Origin: Armatimonadota bacterium
GTDB lineage: Bacteria > Armatimonadota > Zipacnadia > Zipacnadales > JABUFB01
Assembly (NCBI GenBank): GCA_013314775.1
Contig: JABUFB010000005.1
Span: 270,649 to 334,648 of the forward strand
Length of the DNA stretch: 64,000 nucleotides
Direction: 5' to 3'
Shown piece by piece: positions 17,129 through 26,400 of this stretch; position 1 is the stretch's first letter; each line of letters opens with the position of its first letter. The translations under genes were made by a program, and so were the position numbers. A model generated the notes under the pieces. It saw only the letters and a program-made list of their open reading frames with translations. It did not search any database and was not told the DNA's origin.

Positions 17129-18410
17129 GAAGAGATACGACTACCTGATCATCGGCAACTCCACCGCGGCCATCGCAGCGGTCGAAGCGATCCGCGAGGT
17201 GGACCGCGCGGGCACACTGGCGGTTGTCTCGGACCAGCCCGAGCACTGCTACTGCTCCCCGCTTATCACCTACTGCCTCGCGGGCAAGATCCCCGAAGAG
17301 CAGTTGGATTACCGCCCCGGCGATTTCTATGAGAAGGCCCATGTGGACACCATTCTCGGCGCGGCTGCAACCGAGGTCAAGCCGGCGGCTCACGAGGTCG
17401 TTCTCGCGGACGGCCGTGTACTGGGCTATGGCAAGCTCTTGCTGGCCATTGGCGGCGTGCCTTTCGTGCCTCCCATCCCCGGGTGTGACCTCAGCGGCGT
17501 GTTCACATTCACCCGCCACGAGGACATGCGCCGGGTCCAGGAGTTCATCGACGGGAATGTGGTCCGCCAGGCCGTGGTCATCGGCGCGGGCATGATCGGT
17601 GTGAAGGTCGCGGAAGCCTTCGCTCACCTCGGCATAGAGACTACAGTTGTCGAGCTTCAGGATCGCGTCCTGCCACTTGCGCTGGATCAGGTCGGCTCAC
17701 AAATGGCCCAGCATGTCATGGAAGAGCATGGCATACGTGTTCTCACCACCGCGGGAGCCACCAGCATTGGCGGCGGCAGCGGCAAAGTGCAGTCTGTCAC
17801 CCTCGACACCGGTTCCCGCCTGCCTGCCCAGATCGTGGTCGTGGCAGTGGGCGTGCGGCCCAACACCGCACTCGCCGAACACGCGGGCATCAGCGTGAAC
17901 CGCGGCATCCTGGTGGACGACCACATGCGCACCAGCGACCCCGACATCTACGCCGCCGGGGACTGCACGGAGGGCTTCGACCCGCTCCTTGGGGAGACCC
18001 GGCCCATCGCCATCTGGCCGGGCGCGTACATGCAGGGTGAGGTCGCGGGGCGCAACATGGCCGGACAGGACGACGGCTACGTGGGGAGCATCCCCATGAA
18101 CTCCATCCAGGTCTGCGGACTGCCCACCATCTCCGTCGGACTTACCACGCCGCCGGAAGGCGCCGAAGTCCTTCAGTACAAGTCGCCTGACGGTAAGCGT
18201 TACCGCAAGTTCTTTATCCTCGACAACAAGATCGTCGGGGCGCTTTTTGTTGGCGAGATCGACCGGGCGGGCATTATCACCGGCCTGATCCGCGACGGTA
18301 AGGATGTCTCCAGCTTCAAACAGAGCCTCATCGAACGGGACTTGGGCCTGCTTGCGCTGCCCAAGCATTACCGAAAACACATGGTCAGCGGGCCCGGGAT
18401 CGAAGTATGA
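17121..18410 (+). CDS. FAD-dependent NAD(P) oxidoreductase
   Basis: This 429-residue pyridine nucleotide-disulfide oxidoreductase has two dinucleotide-binding folds. The FAD one begins YDYLIIGNSTAAIAAVEAIR and ends with DIYAAGDCTEG; the NAD(P) one is AVVIGAGMIGVKVAEAFAHLG. The NADH oxidase-like region CYCSPLITYCLAGKI follows the first fold. Its position between the ferredoxin and the GXGXG gene suggests that it is the electron-input subunit, analogous to GltD. The ATG at 17121 overlaps the ferredoxin stop, and its own stop overlaps the next ATG (ATGA), so translation is coupled across three genes. Confidence 0.88.
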   Translation: MSEKRYDYLIIGNSTAAIAAVEAIREVDRAGTLAVVSDQPEHCYCSPLITYCLAGKIPEEQLDYRPGDFYEKAHVDTILGAAATEVKPAAHEVVLADGRVLGYGKLLLAIGGVPFVPPIPGCDLSGVFTFTRHEDMRRVQEFIDGNVVRQAVVIGAGMIGVKVAEAFAHLGIETTVVELQDRVLPLALDQVGSQMAQHVMEEHGIRVLTTAGATSIGGGSGKVQSVTLDTGSRLPAQIVVVAVGVRPNTALAEHAGISVNRGILVDDHMRTSDPDIYAAGDCTEGFDPLLGETRPIAIWPGAYMQGEVAGRNMAGQDDGYVGSIPMNSIQVCGLPTISVGLTTPPEGAEVLQYKSPDGKRYRKFFILDNKIVGALFVGEIDRAGIITGLIRDGKDVSSFKQSLIERDLGLLALPKHYRKHMVSGPGIEV

Positions 18411-19141
18411 GAATCGACGCCACTGGACTTCACTACCGCCAACTCAATGATACAATCAAGGCCGCCATTGCCCAGGGCGAGACAGAGTTTGACCTGGTCA
18501 ATGTGATCGGCCACAGGTACATCGGTTGCGGCATTGCCGCGCCTGTAGTCATTCGCATCGAAGGCATTCCCGGCAACGATCTTGCGGCCTTCATGGACGG
18601 TCCGCAGATCTACTGTTCCGGCAATGGGCAGGATGGCATCGGCAATACCATGAACGATGGCCTTGTGGTCGTCCCCGGCCACGCCGGCGATGTCATGGGT
18701 TACTCCATGCGGGGCGGCCGGATCTTCGTCCGCGGCAATGCTGGATATCGGATCGGCATCAATATGAAGTCCTATCAGGGTCGCGAGCCGGAAGTCGTCA
18801 TCGGCGGCCGCGTCCGAGACTTCTGCGGCGAATACCTCGCGGGCGGCAAACTCGTGGTCCTGGGACTGGACCTGCCTCCGGGTGAGCCTATCGTCGGCCG
18901 CTATTGTGCCACCGGAATGCACGGCGGGCGCATGTATATTCGCGGCGAAGTCGCTCCGGATCGTGTTCGCAAGGGCGTCTCGGTGGAAGAAGCCGATGAT
19001 GATGACAAGGAAATCCTGCGGGGGGTTCTGACCCCCTACTGCGCCCAGTTCGGCTTGAACGTGGAAGAACTGCTCGCCGCGCCCTTCACGCGGATCTTGT
19101 CCCAGACAACCCGACCGTATGGCCAACTCTACGCCTATTGA
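18407..19141 (+). CDS. glutamate synthase GXGXG domain subunit (domain 3)
   Basis: This 244-residue protein is the stand-alone C-terminal beta-helix domain of glutamate synthase. The GXGXG repeats are visible as CSGNGQDGIGNTMNDG, VVVPGHAGDVMGYSMRGG, VRGNAGYRIGINMK and GRVRDFCGEYLAGG. In the fused bacterial enzyme this domain has a structural role. Having domains 1, 2 and 3 as separate genes is the archaeal arrangement. It begins in an ATGA overlap with the oxidoreductase gene, and its end overlaps the next gene by 23 bases. Confidence 0.9.
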   Translation: MRIDATGLHYRQLNDTIKAAIAQGETEFDLVNVIGHRYIGCGIAAPVVIRIEGIPGNDLAAFMDGPQIYCSGNGQDGIGNTMNDGLVVVPGHAGDVMGYSMRGGRIFVRGNAGYRIGINMKSYQGREPEVVIGGRVRDFCGEYLAGGKLVVLGLDLPPGEPIVGRYCATGMHGGRMYIRGEVAPDRVRKGVSVEEADDDDKEILRGVLTPYCAQFGLNVEELLAAPFTRILSQTTRPYGQLYAY

Positions 19142-19868
19142 ACGCACGCCCGGGGTGCGGCTCGTAACACAGCCGCGCCCCTCAGCGCGTGCAGTGCTTG
19201 TGGTTGACCTGCCGCCGGCACTGCACGAGACCTTCGCCCGTCCCCTCCGATCCCTTGACCTCGAGCCCATTCAGGCCAGCCGTCCCGAAGAGATACGTGA
19301 CGTTCTTTTCGACAACCAGATCGCTGCTGCGCTTGTCCATTTCGGGCGAGATGTGCCCCGCGGAGCCGCGCATGCCCGAGCCTTGCGGAAACACCCCGCC
19401 GGCCGCGATTTACCGCTTCTCGCCTTGCTTCATGCCAGTTCCCTTGCGGGGTTCCCCCTGGACTGCGGCGTCGACGAGCTGTTGATCCTACCGGTCACCG
19501 CCGAGGAAGTCTTCCTGCGCCTGCGCTTCGTATTCTGGCGAACCAGTGGCGGCGAGGCCGAGGGCGTGCTGAAAATCGGTAACGTCACCATCGATGTTCC
19601 AGGGATGCATGTACGCGTGAAAGGCGTTTCGGTTGAGCTCACCTACAAGGAGTTCGCGCTTCTTCGCTATTTCGTGGAAAACGATGGTCTGGCCTTGCCC
19701 CGGACGCGCATTCTCGATGCCGTCTGGGGCGAGGACTATTACGGTGGCGACCGCACCGTTGACATTCACATCAGGCGCCTGAGGGCCAAGCTGCCCGAAC
19801 TTGCACACTGCATCCAGACTGTGCATGGCGTGGGCTACCGCTTCGTCGCATCACCCGAGACGGTATAG
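19119..19868 (+). CDS. OmpR-type winged-helix regulator with degenerate receiver
   Basis: This 249-residue protein has an N-terminal receiver-like domain (about residues 22-140) and a C-terminal OmpR/PhoB winged helix (VELTYKEFALLRYFVEN, TRILDAVWGEDYYGG, VDIHIRRLRAKL, TVHGVGYRFV). At the end of the third receiver strand, where the phosphorylated aspartate should be, the sequence is AALVHFGRD, so phosphorylation seems lost. No histidine kinase is nearby. The gene overlaps the last glutamate synthase gene by 23 bases, so it is made with that operon and may regulate it or related genes; this is inference. Confidence 0.85.
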   Translation: MANSTPIERTPGVRLVTQPRPSARAVLVVDLPPALHETFARPLRSLDLEPIQASRPEEIRDVLFDNQIAAALVHFGRDVPRGAAHARALRKHPAGRDLPLLALLHASSLAGFPLDCGVDELLILPVTAEEVFLRLRFVFWRTSGGEAEGVLKIGNVTIDVPGMHVRVKGVSVELTYKEFALLRYFVENDGLALPRTRILDAVWGEDYYGGDRTVDIHIRRLRAKLPELAHCIQTVHGVGYRFVASPETV

Positions 19869-19901
19869 TTCAGCCACAAGTCACGCAGGACAGCGCCGCG
19901 T

Positions 19902-22346
19902 TTGCGCCGAATCTGCTCCCCTATGATCCGATCCTTGTTGGTCTGCCTCCTGGCTATCGGTGGGTACTGTATCGGGCTTGCCGATGTGGACATCGGGCCC
20001 TGGGTATTCATCTATGGTGTCCACGACCCAGCCGCGATTGATCGCCTCCCGGCACTGGGCTGCAACGTCGCCTATATCGCGCCCGAGGTGGTAGACACCA
20101 TCGGCCTTGGAGCCGGCGCCGACCTCATCGATCGTGCAGGAGCGGCGGGGCTCAAGTCAATCGTCGCAATTCCTACGGTTCTCAATGTACCGGGGCGCCT
20201 GCCATCCGCGGGCGGCGAAGCTTACCGGGAGTGGGTCACCGGCGTCATTCGCACGGTGGTTGAACGTTTCGGGGACAACCCCAATGTGATTGCCTGGGCC
20301 ACGGGGGATCTGCTCGAGGAAGCCATCGACTACAATGAGTCCGACTTCCGCGCCTTCTTACAGCGCCGATATTCCTCAATCCAGGCTCTCAACACAGCCT
20401 GGGAAGCTTCCTTCGGCGACTTCGGCCAGGCCAGCCAGAACGAAGCGCGGAAGATTGACGAGACAATGCCTCTGGGTGTGGGCAGAGCTTCGCTGGATGT
20501 CGCGGATTACCGTCTCAAGGCTTTCCACGACGTGATGCAGCACTGGGCACGAACCATCAAGGCCCTCGATCCGAACCGGCCGCTACTCACGGGCCGTCTC
20601 TCGCGCTACCGCTCCTGCCTCGCGGTGCCCGACGAGTATGACATCATCTGCCCCTGGGCCTCGCCCGACACCCTTGAATCGGATCTGCTTGCCCACAATA
20701 TGCACGCAGTCGCCATCGCCCGCCGCGCAGGGAAGTTCGCCGTCATCCCCTGCCTCGACGTGCCGCTTGACGAGGTGGCTTCAAAGCGAGGCGACCTGCA
20801 GCGCTGGATCGGCCTCGCGGGGATCCACGGGGCCCGGGGCATCGGCCTCGCGGACTGGTCACGGCTGCAACTCAGCCCCGCGCCGGCGGTGGTCGAAGCT
20901 GATGTTCAACGTTGTGCGGCCGCCGCACTCACCGGGGACACCCTGCGCATCAGTCCGATCTCCGGGTTCGCTATGCTCTACCAGCCCTACGCCGGGGGAC
21001 TGTCCACCGCCACCGGACCTGCCTACGGGTTCATCGACGGCCCTGCCGAGGGTGAGCCGGGTTCGCCCTTCGCCGATTTCCGCCTGGGCTGCCGCTTCGG
21101 CTTCCCGGAGTACCTCACGCTCGATGACCTCACCGCCACCAATGTCTCGCGCTACAGCGCGATCGTCGCCCCTGTGGCGCTGGGCCTTCCCGAGCCGGTC
21201 TCGCGCCAGCTGTCGGACTACGTGCGCGAGGGCGGCGCGCTCATCACCGATCTCGGCGCCGGAATGCGTCAGACCGGCTCGTGGCTTCACCTTCCCGAAC
21301 TGCTTTCGTCCACCTTTGGCATCCGACGCCTGGTGCAGATGCGTCACGAAACGGGCGCGAATCTGCGGGTAAGCTGGGCGCCGCCATGGCTGCCCTCGAT
21401 GCTGCGAGGGACCCAGACGCGAGGTACCTTCCGCGACCTGTCCGTCGGCAGTCCCCGCGCAAGCGTCTCCAGCGGAGTGGATAAGCGGCGCGAAACATCA
21501 GGTCCGGCTTCCCAGAGCAAGTCCTGGCATGTCTCTGGCCCTGTCTGTTTCGCCGATCTCGACCAGAGCGCAGGCGCTGTCGCCGTGCTCACCACCGCCG
21601 CTGAGGAAGGACGCCGGGTTATCGCCGGCATCATCGGTAACCAGTGTGGAGATGGTGTAGCCCTGTTCGCTACCCACCAGCTGTGGGCCAACTGGCAGAG
21701 CAGCGATCCTGTCTATGCAGCGCTGCACCACGATCTCCTGGCGTCACGTCCGCTCGTGGAGATTGTGCAGGCGCCTTTCTGGACCGCCGGCCTGTGCGCC
21801 ACCGCCACGCAGGACGGGGTTGCGGTGTTCAATGGGACCACAGAAACTGCATCGGCCGATGTGATTGCCCACGCCGCATCCGACGCGCTACACCGCAACT
21901 GTGTCTGCACATTCTCCGCCTTTGCCCGTACACCCCAGGGGCTTCGCTCCGGTGCGGTGCAGTTGTCGGTAGACGTACCGGCCTTGAGAACAGTCCATTG
22001 CCCACGCACGCCCATCACCCTCGAGCCATACCGGGGCACGTGCGCGGCAAAGCTCCTGGAGTATTCCCGGCAGCGGGTTCGCTTCGAGTTTGGGGGCACG
22101 GGAGCGCCGATCGCCCCTGGGCCTGACGGGGTACTTGGGGTGGGTGAAGGCGAAGACACCGTCGTCCGCTTGCGTCTGCGAGACGGGGACTATGCGGTAA
22201 ACGTCGGTTCCTTTCACACGATAACCCTCGACCATGGGCGGGGCCGGGTCGAGCGTCTGCAGGTCGAATCAGGGCTGAACCGGGCTCTGGAAGTGACCCT
22301 CAACGCCCGGAAAGCGCTGGTTACAGTGGAGCCCGCGAGAAGGTGA
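19902..22346 (+). CDS. secreted beta-galactosidase-like (GH42-like) protein
   Basis: This 814-residue exported protein has a signal peptide (MIRSLLVCLLAIGGYCIGLA). The N-terminal 330 residues look like a GH42-type TIM barrel: NPNVIAWATGDLLEEAIDYN, RYSSIQALNTAWEASFG (a common GH42 sequence) and DYRLKAFHDVMQHW. The middle region from about 345 (ISGFAMLYQPYAGG to REGGALITDLGAG) resembles the glutamine-amidotransferase-like trimerisation domain of beta-galactosidases. The canonical NE acid/base pair is not obvious (GDLLEE instead), so activity is uncertain. A TTG at 19902 has AGGA 11 bases upstream; the ATG at 19923 has no SD but also preserves the signal peptide. It converges on the next gene. 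Confidence 0.7.
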   Translation: MRRICSPMIRSLLVCLLAIGGYCIGLADVDIGPWVFIYGVHDPAAIDRLPALGCNVAYIAPEVVDTIGLGAGADLIDRAGAAGLKSIVAIPTVLNVPGRLPSAGGEAYREWVTGVIRTVVERFGDNPNVIAWATGDLLEEAIDYNESDFRAFLQRRYSSIQALNTAWEASFGDFGQASQNEARKIDETMPLGVGRASLDVADYRLKAFHDVMQHWARTIKALDPNRPLLTGRLSRYRSCLAVPDEYDIICPWASPDTLESDLLAHNMHAVAIARRAGKFAVIPCLDVPLDEVASKRGDLQRWIGLAGIHGARGIGLADWSRLQLSPAPAVVEADVQRCAAAALTGDTLRISPISGFAMLYQPYAGGLSTATGPAYGFIDGPAEGEPGSPFADFRLGCRFGFPEYLTLDDLTATNVSRYSAIVAPVALGLPEPVSRQLSDYVREGGALITDLGAGMRQTGSWLHLPELLSSTFGIRRLVQMRHETGANLRVSWAPPWLPSMLRGTQTRGTFRDLSVGSPRASVSSGVDKRRETSGPASQSKSWHVSGPVCFADLDQSAGAVAVLTTAAEEGRRVIAGIIGNQCGDGVALFATHQLWANWQSSDPVYAALHHDLLASRPLVEIVQAPFWTAGLCATATQDGVAVFNGTTETASADVIAHAASDALHRNCVCTFSAFARTPQGLRSGAVQLSVDVPALRTVHCPRTPITLEPYRGTCAAKLLEYSRQRVRFEFGGTGAPIAPGPDGVLGVGEGEDTVVRLRLRDGDYAVNVGSFHTITLDHGRGRVERLQVESGLNRALEVTLNARKALVTVEPARR

Positions 22347-22352
22347 GACCGC

Positions 22353-25022
22353 CTACTCGCCCTGGAACGCCACCCGAGTCCGCGCCAACAAGATGCCGTT
22401 GCGCTGGTGGGTCCAGATGCCCACATAGCCGTCTCCCAACGGATCCGGGTCATCGAACTCCAGGGCCTTCTTGCCATCCACGTAGTACGTCAGCTTGCTC
22501 CCGAAGCGCTCAATGCGGCAGTGGAACCAGTGCCGGTGGAAGGTATTCAGGTCCCCGCCGCTGGTGGGATTTTCGAACTTCACCGCGGTGGTCTCCGCAA
22601 CCGTCTTCCCCTGTCGAATGATCTTGCTGCGGGTGTTATTGTCTCCGGCGAGCACGAAGGCATACCCGCTGCACAGGTTCTCGCCATCTCCGCAGATAAT
22701 CCCGTTGATGTCGCTGGGATGGCTGTATCCGGGGGATCGCGGCAGATCCATCATCATGCATGCCCAGAATTCAAAGACCATGTCTCCACTGAACTTCCGC
22801 TTGTTCCAGATAAGCGGCGTTTCGGCGTCTCGGCCGCAGAACCAGGACCATTGCGGCTGGCAGTTCCAGCGGTCCGAGATCTCCCACAGGCCATCCTGGG
22901 GACGCCAGTCGGTTGGTGCGCCAGAGAAACTCGCGTCTACAATGTTCGGCGAGGTCAGTGTTACGTTGTTCAGGTTGACGCCCACTCCGCCCAGCCTCAA
23001 CGCAACCCAGGGCGCCTCGACCCCGTCCGGCACTCTCGCCCACGCAAACGCCTCCCCGTCCAGGCGCGCGGTGAGTGTGCCCCCGCGGCGCTCCAGCACA
23101 AGCATCGGGCTCTTGTCGGCGGTCTGAACCTTCCCGCTAACGCCGTCCACGGATTCGGCCGGGCCACAGGAGATAAACTGCTCATCACGCTGCGAGCTCA
23201 CCTGCACCAGGCTCGGGGCCTCGGGCAGCTTGTCCAGGCTGTCGGCCATGCACAGGTCAATCGTGCCCGTGCGTCCCACGAAGTATTCCAGTTCCATGCG
23301 CAGGACATAGTCCCCCCACGCCGGAAGGGTATAGGCATATACCCGGTTCCCCAGCGCCTGCCAGGAAGCCAACGGACGGGCCCAGTCGGCCATCGTGTCT
23401 TCTTTGGCGAACTGCTCGGTGATGGATACGGGCGGAGCCGGTGGGTCGAGGAAGCGCACCTCCATATTGTCGAATGCCGCCACAGTTTGCCCCGTGCCTT
23501 CCACGTAATACCCCACTTTGCCCGCGGATGCCCGGTTCACGTCGACCGTCTCCAGCACCCGCTGTCCATCCACGCTGACGCACACCAGTTGTCGATCCAG
23601 CGTCACTCTCACCGGATAGGTTCGCGCCCGATCAAAAGGCTGTGGGCGGGTTGCGAGCACTTTGCCCTTGCCGTCTTCAATTCGCCAAAGCTCCTGCCGG
23701 ATCTCAGTCGGATTATCGTGGGACGGCCCCCAACGGAACAGGTAGTAATTCTGCCTGTCCATACAGCCGAAGCAGAGGCCTACGGAGGTGGCCGACCAAG
23801 GCAGCACGTCCGCCGACAGCTCATAGTTCTCCCAGGCGGTGCACCCCGTCAGCGCGATCCCCAGCTTGTGTTCGGCGTCGGGGCTACCGCAGAGCCGGTC
23901 GTCATGGATCAACCACCTCCCCGCGAGCTGATCCACCGGCTTGTCTCCCTGTGCCGAGTATCCGTCGCTGAAATGCCGGTACGGACGTAGCACCACGTCG
24001 TCGAAATAGGCCCTTCCGCAAGCCTCCATGTACAGGCCGATCTGACCCTCGCCGAAAGTGTCATCACGCGCGGAGCAGACTACCTGTCCATCTACGCCGG
24101 CATCCAAGAACCCATCATGGGCGCGGACTTTCAGCTCAGCCCACTGGCCCTTTACAAGGGAGCATTCCGCATCGGCGAGACTGCGCGCCTTGCCATCAAC
24201 AACCGCGAGCAGTTCCGCCCGGGGCTTCTCCGTCGCGCCCGCCTCCGTGACCGGAACTCGCAGCAGGTAGTAGTTCGCCTTGTCCTGCGCATAGAACGCC
24301 AGACCTACGAAACCTGGATCTCTCGCCTTGACCGCGGCCCGAAACTGGTAACTATCCCAAAATCCCATCCCCGCCAGGGCAAGCGCGCGTGCGCCCTGCC
24401 CGCCGTACGAGAACGGATTGGCGCTCTTGGTCGCCTCCACCTGACGGTTCCGCGTTTCCGGCAAGGATGTGCTCCACTGCCCCTCCACCGTCTCCCAAGG
24501 GTTCGGTTCGTCCGGCGGCCGCGCGAAGTCATCGTCGAACACCATCTCGCCGATAGGCTGGGTGTAGACCTCCCCGACCTTCAGGCTCGAGGCCTCGTAG
24601 CCGATCCGGTCGCCGGGGGAAAAGTCCTCGTATGCCGCGAGCACGCAGTGCCCGTTCATCAGCACCCGGATGCTCCAGGCACGGCGCTTGATGGTCAACG
24701 CCAACGGTGTCTCCCCAGCCTCGGGCACCGCAGCGCTCGAGGCCAGTTCGTCCTCCTCGCCGTTGCGCCGCATGCCAAGCCGCAGGCCATCCGAGCCGGC
24801 TTCGAAGTAGAGGTGATTCCCTTCGTCCTTGTAGCAAAAGACCACCCTCAAGCGGCCATCAGCCCGCAAAGCAGCGGGTTCCGGCAGCTCGACACGGATG
24901 TCCACTTCGCCCGCGACAGGCTCGTCCAGGAAGGTAGTCGCGGCCAGCGCGGGAGTAGCGGCAGCCAGTGCAGCCAAAACAGCTGCAGAGCACGCCAGGA
25001 GCAGGCGCCGGCGGTAATTCAT
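22353..25022 (-). CDS. secreted multi-domain beta-sandwich (concanavalin/laminin-G-like) protein
   Basis: This 889-residue protein begins MNYRRRLLLACSAAVLAAL and has a classic signal peptide ending ATPALA. It appears to contain four or five related beta-sandwich modules, each with lines such as YQFRAAVKARDPGFVGLAFYA, YELSADVLPWSATSVGLCFG and DMVFEFWACMMMDL plus a xNYYLFR/LLR strand and an AYFDDVVLRP or AAFDNMEVRF strand. These are typical of concanavalin-like or DUF1080-like sugar-binding folds. No catalytic motif is evident, so binding is the likely role. The ATG at 25022 has GAGGGTGAG just upstream; the frame is open to 25100. It ends 6 bases from the convergent gene. Confidence 0.65.
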   Translation of the reverse strand: MNYRRRLLLACSAAVLAALAAATPALAATTFLDEPVAGEVDIRVELPEPAALRADGRLRVVFCYKDEGNHLYFEAGSDGLRLGMRRNGEEDELASSAAVPEAGETPLALTIKRRAWSIRVLMNGHCVLAAYEDFSPGDRIGYEASSLKVGEVYTQPIGEMVFDDDFARPPDEPNPWETVEGQWSTSLPETRNRQVEATKSANPFSYGGQGARALALAGMGFWDSYQFRAAVKARDPGFVGLAFYAQDKANYYLLRVPVTEAGATEKPRAELLAVVDGKARSLADAECSLVKGQWAELKVRAHDGFLDAGVDGQVVCSARDDTFGEGQIGLYMEACGRAYFDDVVLRPYRHFSDGYSAQGDKPVDQLAGRWLIHDDRLCGSPDAEHKLGIALTGCTAWENYELSADVLPWSATSVGLCFGCMDRQNYYLFRWGPSHDNPTEIRQELWRIEDGKGKVLATRPQPFDRARTYPVRVTLDRQLVCVSVDGQRVLETVDVNRASAGKVGYYVEGTGQTVAAFDNMEVRFLDPPAPPVSITEQFAKEDTMADWARPLASWQALGNRVYAYTLPAWGDYVLRMELEYFVGRTGTIDLCMADSLDKLPEAPSLVQVSSQRDEQFISCGPAESVDGVSGKVQTADKSPMLVLERRGGTLTARLDGEAFAWARVPDGVEAPWVALRLGGVGVNLNNVTLTSPNIVDASFSGAPTDWRPQDGLWEISDRWNCQPQWSWFCGRDAETPLIWNKRKFSGDMVFEFWACMMMDLPRSPGYSHPSDINGIICGDGENLCSGYAFVLAGDNNTRSKIIRQGKTVAETTAVKFENPTSGGDLNTFHRHWFHCRIERFGSKLTYYVDGKKALEFDDPDPLGDGYVGIWTHQRNGILLARTRVAFQGE

Positions 25023-25245
25023 GGTCTCACCCTCTGCGGTGGGTCGCTTCTGTGGGAGCACAGCATCCAGATACCCCTTTGACACGTTAGCCGCGCGCAT
25101 AGTTCACCGTGATGTTGGCCTGCAATGAGGGAATCCAGGAAACCAAATGGGCCGGGGCTTTGTTCGTCTCCCTTGGGGGTTGCGATATGCCACCCCCGGC
25201 GCATGCATTCGGCCCATATTTGCGGGCTCTGCGGAGTGAACTGAT

Positions 25246-26364
25246 CTGAGAGGCTGGAGAATCGGCACTATCGGTGGCATTGCCATCGAAATCAACAGCT
25301 CGTGGCTCATCATTTTCGCCCTCGTGGTGTGGGACCTGGGCCGTCACGCCTTTCCGCAGCTCAGTGCTACCGGCCGCGAGTATCTCGCGTACGTGGCAGC
25401 CCTCGCCACTACGCTGCTTTTCTTCGCCTCAGTCCTGCTCCACGAGCTTTCCCATTCCTTTGTGGCGCGGCGCATGGGCATCGGGGTCAGCCGCATCACC
25501 CTCTTCATCTTCGGCGGCGTTGCACAGGTCGATGAGGAGCCGAGGACGCCCCGCCAGGAACTGCTTATATCCATCGCCGGACCTGCCATGAGCGTCCTGC
25601 TGGCGGCGGTCTTCGGCGCCGTGGCAATGCTCCTGCGCAATCGGTGGGGCACCACCATTCCCGGTCTGTGTCTGGAGCGTGTGGCGCAGGTCAACCTGGT
25701 GCTGGCGATTTTCAACATGGTGCCCGGCTTTCCCCTGGATGGCGGCCGCATCCTGCGCTCCCTCTTGTGGATGGGCTGGTCGGATCGGGTGCGCTCTACC
25801 CGTGTCGCCTCGGTCTTCGGACAGATGGTCGGGTACGCCCTGGCCGGCATTGGGGTTCTGCAAGGCGTCGCCCTGGCCTCCCCCTGGCTGGGTATCTTCT
25901 ACGTGGGCATGGGCTTGTTGCTGGCGTCCGTTGCCCGGGGCACGTATAGGCGCGAATTGGTTCAGGCAGCCCTGGATGCCACCCCCGTGTGGCATTTCGC
26001 GGTGCCCCCCGAACTCAGTTTCCCGCTGGGTACGCCGTTGAGCTATGCCGCGCCATATCTCCTGGCGCGCGGCGGCGGAATGCCTGTCCCCGTGTTGCTC
26101 GACTCACAGCCTGTCGGCATCCTGTCCCGAGACCCTGTGGCGGCGATTCCTCCCTGGCAATGGACCCAGTTGCGCGTCGAGGACGTCATGGATACACTGC
26201 GGGAGGAGATGGTGCTGCGCACCAGTCAGTCCGCGAGTGCAGCCCTGGACCGTATGCAACGGGAAAACCGTTCCAGCCTGATGCTGGTGGACCAATGGGG
26301 CAATTTCGGAGGCATCGTCACTGCCGCGAGTCTCCACGCTGCCCTCGCGTCCATGCAGGGCTGA
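25246..26364 (+). CDS. site-2 protease (M50) with C-terminal CBS domains
   Basis: This intramembrane zinc metalloprotease of about 372 residues belongs to the M50/S2P family. HELSH (about residues 66-70) and FPLDGGR (aspartate near 165) form the active site; several hydrophobic segments surround them, and the last 130 residues resemble a CBS pair. Open frames begin with GTG at 25324, but the conserved opening IGTIGGIAIEINSSWLIIFA lies upstream of that in the same frame. The only start-like codon after the preceding stop is CTG at 25246, with GGAG 9 bases upstream, so I infer a CTG start. Its target is unknown; the sulfur genes follow 37 bases downstream. Confidence 0.85.
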   Translation: MRGWRIGTIGGIAIEINSSWLIIFALVVWDLGRHAFPQLSATGREYLAYVAALATTLLFFASVLLHELSHSFVARRMGIGVSRITLFIFGGVAQVDEEPRTPRQELLISIAGPAMSVLLAAVFGAVAMLLRNRWGTTIPGLCLERVAQVNLVLAIFNMVPGFPLDGGRILRSLLWMGWSDRVRSTRVASVFGQMVGYALAGIGVLQGVALASPWLGIFYVGMGLLLASVARGTYRRELVQAALDATPVWHFAVPPELSFPLGTPLSYAAPYLLARGGGMPVPVLLDSQPVGILSRDPVAAIPPWQWTQLRVEDVMDTLREEMVLRTSQSASAALDRMQRENRSSLMLVDQWGNFGGIVTAASLHAALASMQG

Positions 26365-26400
26365 AAGCCGCTCACTCACCCCGCGATCCGGAGCCCACAG

